Positions 60,601 through 64,000 of a stretch of 64,000 nucleotides of DNA are shown one piece after another. The position numbers and the translations under genes were made by a program. Source of the stretch: Klebsormidium nitens (Eukaryota; Streptophyta; Klebsormidiophyceae; Klebsormidiales; Klebsormidiaceae); contig DF237142.1 in NCBI GenBank assembly GCA_000708835.1, positions 65,810 to 129,809 on the forward strand, written 5' to 3'. Within the stretch, counting starts at the first letter, position 1. Every line of letters starts with the position of its first letter. The notes beneath the pieces were generated by a model. That model made no database searches and had not been told where the DNA came from. It saw only the letters and a list, made by a program, of their open reading frames with translations.

Positions 60601-61773
60601 TTCGTTGGTTCCACACGGGAGTTTTCGCTCCTTTCTTATGCTTGGTAAGCGGGCAGCTAACCGTCTTTGAAGCATACCAGCCCGGTCGAAGGGCAGCAGC
60701 TGAGCTGCTGCTCATTTTCGATTAATTGCCTGTTTGCTGGATTCCCTGCTTCAAATGAAGCTCTCTCAACTCTGGCCTGAGCTTGCCAACAACACACCCT
60801 CTCTTCTTTTGAGTATGAACGAACTGTTCGTCCAAGCCGACCTTGTCATTGACAGACGATTCAATCGCTGACGTTGGTTTGTGTCCCCCCGCAGGACGAC
60901 CTGTTGACCGAGCTGGAGGAGTTGGAGGGCCAGGAGCTGGACGAGCAGCTGCTAGCGCCCTCGACCGCCGCGCCCGCCACGCACCTCCCCTCCGTGCCCA
61001 CCGCCAGGGTGCCCGCACAAGTGAGCCGCCCCGTCGATACACGCTCTTTCGTTCTGCGTACAGTACCAGCCAACTGACCCACCACAGTATCTGTCAGACT
61101 CCATGGTTGGAGTGTGTACTTCTGCGTTGGCTGTCGGGATAGAGACAAATTGGCTACTCGGTTAACGATAAAATCCGTGGGACCGGCTCGTGGAACCACC
61201 GATCTAGGGCGGCAAAGCGGTCCCCCAGAAGGAAGGACCGGAGCTTTTCTCGATTCCCGCCTCTCTCAGAAGCGCTTTGAAAGCGACGAGGGGCGGACAG
61301 ATATTGGCGCACTGGTACCGTAGGAACAGTCAAAAAGGTGTTTCTGATCCGACCAAGTGAGCAATCCTCGATAATGAAATTGAGAAAGGCCACCATATCT
61401 GTGTTTTGATCTTGAGTTCAGTCCTCTACATTGAGCGCCTCCTTTTTGAAACTTTTCCAACGGGAAAGTTGGATTTTGTTCTGATGGCTCTGAAAGTTGA
61501 AAGTGAAGACGAGGCGGTGACTTGAGAAAGGGTCGGTTTGAAGTAGGTACCAGGTTTACACGACCTTGCGCGCCCATACTTGGAGCAACGGTCTTGCGTC
61601 AATGACATTCTCAGGAGTGAAGGTCTCAGCCTCCCATAGAAGAGCATCGTGTGTGCTAATACAGATGCTTTCTGACGGCAACCCTATTTGCTTTTCAGGC
61701 CGGCAAAGCGCAGCCCGTACGAACCGAAGAGGACGACGAATTAGCAGCCCTTCAAGCGGAGATGGCACTATAG
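57610..61773 (+). CDS. ESCRT-III subunit CHMP4 / SNF7 (VPS32-type)
   Basis: Six exons (57610-57693, 58500-58599, 59401-59486, 59958-60164, 60895-61020, 61699-61773) join in frame to 225 residues, the normal family length. The basic N-terminal half (MFGRLFGKPKEE, LEMLEKKENLMQKKIAQEMEKAKEF, NKRAAIQCLKRKKLYEQQVEQL) makes the membrane-binding and polymerising helical hairpin. The acidic half (MLESAKVTTETVDALR, KTTKIDDVDKTMDEI) is followed by the ALIX/BRO1-binding-like helix (LLTELEELEGQELDEQLL). A C-terminal MIT-interacting motif (DDELAALQAEMAL) recruits VPS4. Function: filaments that constrict and cut membrane necks in multivesicular-body sorting, and related scission events. All GT-AG junctions are clean. 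The last two exons lie after long introns, but their sequence is unmistakable. Confidence 0.97.
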
Positions 61774-63924
61774 CTTCTCACTGCAAAGAGTCTTGGCGTC
61801 AGAAATGCACTTGGGGTACCTTATGTTGATCAAGCGCTTGAGATCGGGAGATGTTGCCAGTCTGGTCTTGGGGCCGCACACGCATCGGCTGTGTGCCCTT
61901 CGTAGTAAGCTGCGGCTACCACACCTCGTGGGGGACGATCGGTGGATTCAAAGAAGGCCCACTTGTAGAGAAGACGGGTCGTCCGAATGGGTCCTTCGAA
62001 GTGGGGCTGTCTTTGACGGACCTGCTGTTAGTGTTTCTTCTTGTATAAAGACGTTTTTCTATGCTTTTGTAAAGCTTTATTATTACCCATCTCCTTTCAA
62101 AGCCAAACATCTTGTGTGATTCCAGACATGCGGCTGATATTGCATATCATCGGTTGGTATGACTGCCACCGATCCGACGGTGTGCGCGACACGAAGAACT
62201 CAGAGTGATTTGCTAGGTTTCCTGTGGCATGGCCAGTCATAGGAAAGCTATGATCGTTCAAGTTTGTTGCAGCGCTCAATAACGGCTAGATGATCATCTC
62301 CACGTCGTGCATACGTATGCTCACTAGACAACAATTGCAGGACAATGAAATCATGCTTAAGGGGTCTCAACTTTGAACATGCCGGTCAATGCAATTGCAT
62401 GATTTGGTGTTCAGCTTGTGCCAAGTGACGTTGCTAGAGCTTAACTACTCAACTTTCAAGCTTTTGGTAGTTATGTCGACTCAGGTTGAAAGCGCGCGGG
62501 TTACGGTATGGGTTACGGTATGGACTCTGCAAATGAATGGCATGACGAATCCCTTGAACTATGACTCTGAGCTTAGATCATGCACCGAGCTCGAGCTAGC
62601 CGTCCAACCTCAGGCCATTTGCGCACTGAGTCCAGTGGTCGGCATGCAATAATTTAAGGCGGCACGCGCCGGTCACTTCATATATGTCAAGCTGCATGAG
62701 GTGATAATGTTGTAAATATGTCTGGTGCTAAGATCGACATCCTACAAGTCCGGTCTGGCTCGAGGCATACACGTGTGCTGCATGATGCAGTTTCTCTCAA
62801 ATACGCCTTATAGCCAATAAGGCCATATAGGCGCTTCTCATGGCACACAAATGTTTTGGAGTGTTCAAGTGAGTTAGTACGCCAGCTAAAATCGATGATT
62901 ACACTACCTACCCTATTAGGATATAGAGATGCAGATGCCGGCAGCCTCACATTCACCGCGCAAGCTAGGGATTATATTCCACTTAAACAGTCGACATGAG
63001 AAGGCCAATCAAATTGTTCTATCTGTCAGATTCTCTATTTTCAGTGTATGCACGCTAGACTGCTCCTTATTTGAGAGACAGCTATCACTTCTTCAAGATC
63101 GTGAGAGCATCCGCGAATCAAGCCTACATATGCGGCTAGGCGCGTTCACTGGATTAGCATGGCCCGGCGCCGGGCGCTCTGGGGATGGTCAGCACCGCGT
63201 ATGCAACCGCAGCCTATGATAATGCAATGTCCAAGTGGATTCTTGGTGAGATGTCGAGCTGCAGCAGAGAATAAGCTCCTGGAATTCATCTGACCGCCCC
63301 AAATACGGTCTGTAAAGTCCACCAATATAAGTCATCAACCAAAGTGGAGGCTCACCAAGTTGAGCCCCTCTCACGAACTCCTGATCTCAAGGATGGCATG
63401 GATGACCACATGGCCAGCACACTCCGGTATTGCCGGTCACTACGACCGTTCTCTAATATAGAAACTCCACCTACCCAAGCTTTCTGATCATACCGTACTA
63501 CAAAACACACTGTTACCTATGCTCGCCGAAGCTCTGCAACCACTGCCTCCCCGCACGAGCTCAAGCTTTGACGCCGAAAGCCTTTGACGTCGCAACAGGA
63601 CGGCTCTACCTCTATGGCAACACTGACGTCAGCTAATCAAGACGAAACAGGCGCCCTTCCGATCGGCAAAGGTAGAGTACACAACGCTAACCGCTGTTTC
63701 CTAAGTCTGCTGACGCCATTTTCAGAGTCTGCTGGCGCGGAATAACTCTCAATTTAGTGTTGGGTTAGGCTACGTTACACTGCATCAGTTCCCCGGGCTC
63801 ATATAAACAACATCCTTAACCCAACGGCAACATGCTCCGTACCGTACCCACCCGAAACCCCCATCCCATCCGAATCGACGTAGCGGGTTTCAACGTAAAA
63901 TCAGTATCGTGCCTGGCGTGGCAA
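61774..63924. other. Intergenic at the right side of the window
   Basis: The 2.15-kb stretch lies between the CHMP4 stop and the 3' end of the right-edge minus-strand gene. It contains one short tandem duplication (62498-62521) and TGACGTC words at about 63587 and 63625. No gene is supported. Confidence 0.5.
62498..62521. repeat. Perfect 12-bp tandem duplication
   Basis: GGGTTACGGTAT occurs twice back to back in intergenic DNA. Confidence 0.93.
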
Positions 63925-64000
63925 CTAGTGCGGCGTGCGGGCCTTGAATGCTTCCAAGATCCGCATCCGCGCGCCGAGGGGGTGCACGCCCACCTCCTTG
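63925..64000 (-). CDS. C-terminal end of a SAM-domain-like protein (cut by the window edge)
   Basis: The last 24 codons before a TAG stop read KEVGVHPLGARMRILEAFKA followed by RTPH. The pattern GVxxLGxRxRILxAI is the final helix of sterile-alpha-motif (SAM) domains, protein-interaction modules often placed at the C-terminus. Only this end is visible, so the rest of the protein and its splicing are unknown. Confidence 0.5.
   Translation of the reverse strand, partial: KEVGVHPLGARMRILEAFKARTPH

Overview
This is nuclear DNA from a green plant-lineage organism. Every recognisable gene is split by GT-AG spliceosomal introns, most of them roughly 100-1,300 bases long. The proteins are typically streptophyte: photosystem I PsaD with a transit peptide, a plastid-type elongation factor P, a raffinose-synthase/alkaline alpha-galactosidase family enzyme, a plant VAP27, an F-box/LRR protein and an F-box-JmjC-kinase-like protein of the Arabidopsis At1g78280 type. 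The GC-rich exons, gene density and lack of large retrotransposons suit a streptophyte alga such as Klebsormidium. That assignment is inference. No rRNA, tRNA, CRISPR array or prokaryotic operon was seen.

Layout, left to right. The left edge carries a low-complexity minus-strand gene that probably runs off the window (about 465-1187). A lineage-restricted hypothetical plus-strand gene of five exons follows (3087-6102), then an F-box/LRR gene (+, 6820-10865). The raffinose-synthase-like gene (-, 12633-20737) has 19 exons that join in one frame to 924 codons. The F-box/JmjC/APH-like gene (-, 23071-30889) has 10 exons and 1,189 codons. Elongation factor P (-, 32408-35664) has five exons. A GT90/CAP10 O-glucosyltransferase (+, 38361-44296) has seven exons and one GC-AG intron. 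Next come psaD (-, 45430-47364) and a PDAP1-like phosphoprotein (+, 48176-52020), which are divergent and share an 811-bp spacer. VAP27 (-, 53014-56311) and a CHMP4/SNF7 ESCRT-III subunit (+, 57610-61773) are also divergent. The right edge catches the last 24 codons of a SAM-domain-like protein (-).

The genes do not form a pathway; this is an ordinary eukaryotic mixture of photosynthesis, plastid translation, carbohydrate, membrane-traffic and regulatory functions. Exon coordinates were derived by hand from splice consensus, reading-phase continuity and family similarity. For the nine best-supported genes every exon joins in frame from ATG to stop.

The most unusual signal is intronic. In at least three introns of two neighbouring genes (EF-P, and the GT90 gene introns 1 and 3), the stretch containing the 3' splice site and the first 25-45 bases of the next exon has been tandemly copied two to four times at roughly 95-140-bp spacing. 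The upstream copies are decayed and mostly lead to early stops if used. Two short non-coding elements with terminal inverted repeats (MITE-like), a 33-bp array of TGACGTCA boxes inside an F-box intron, and several near-perfect palindromes add further structure.
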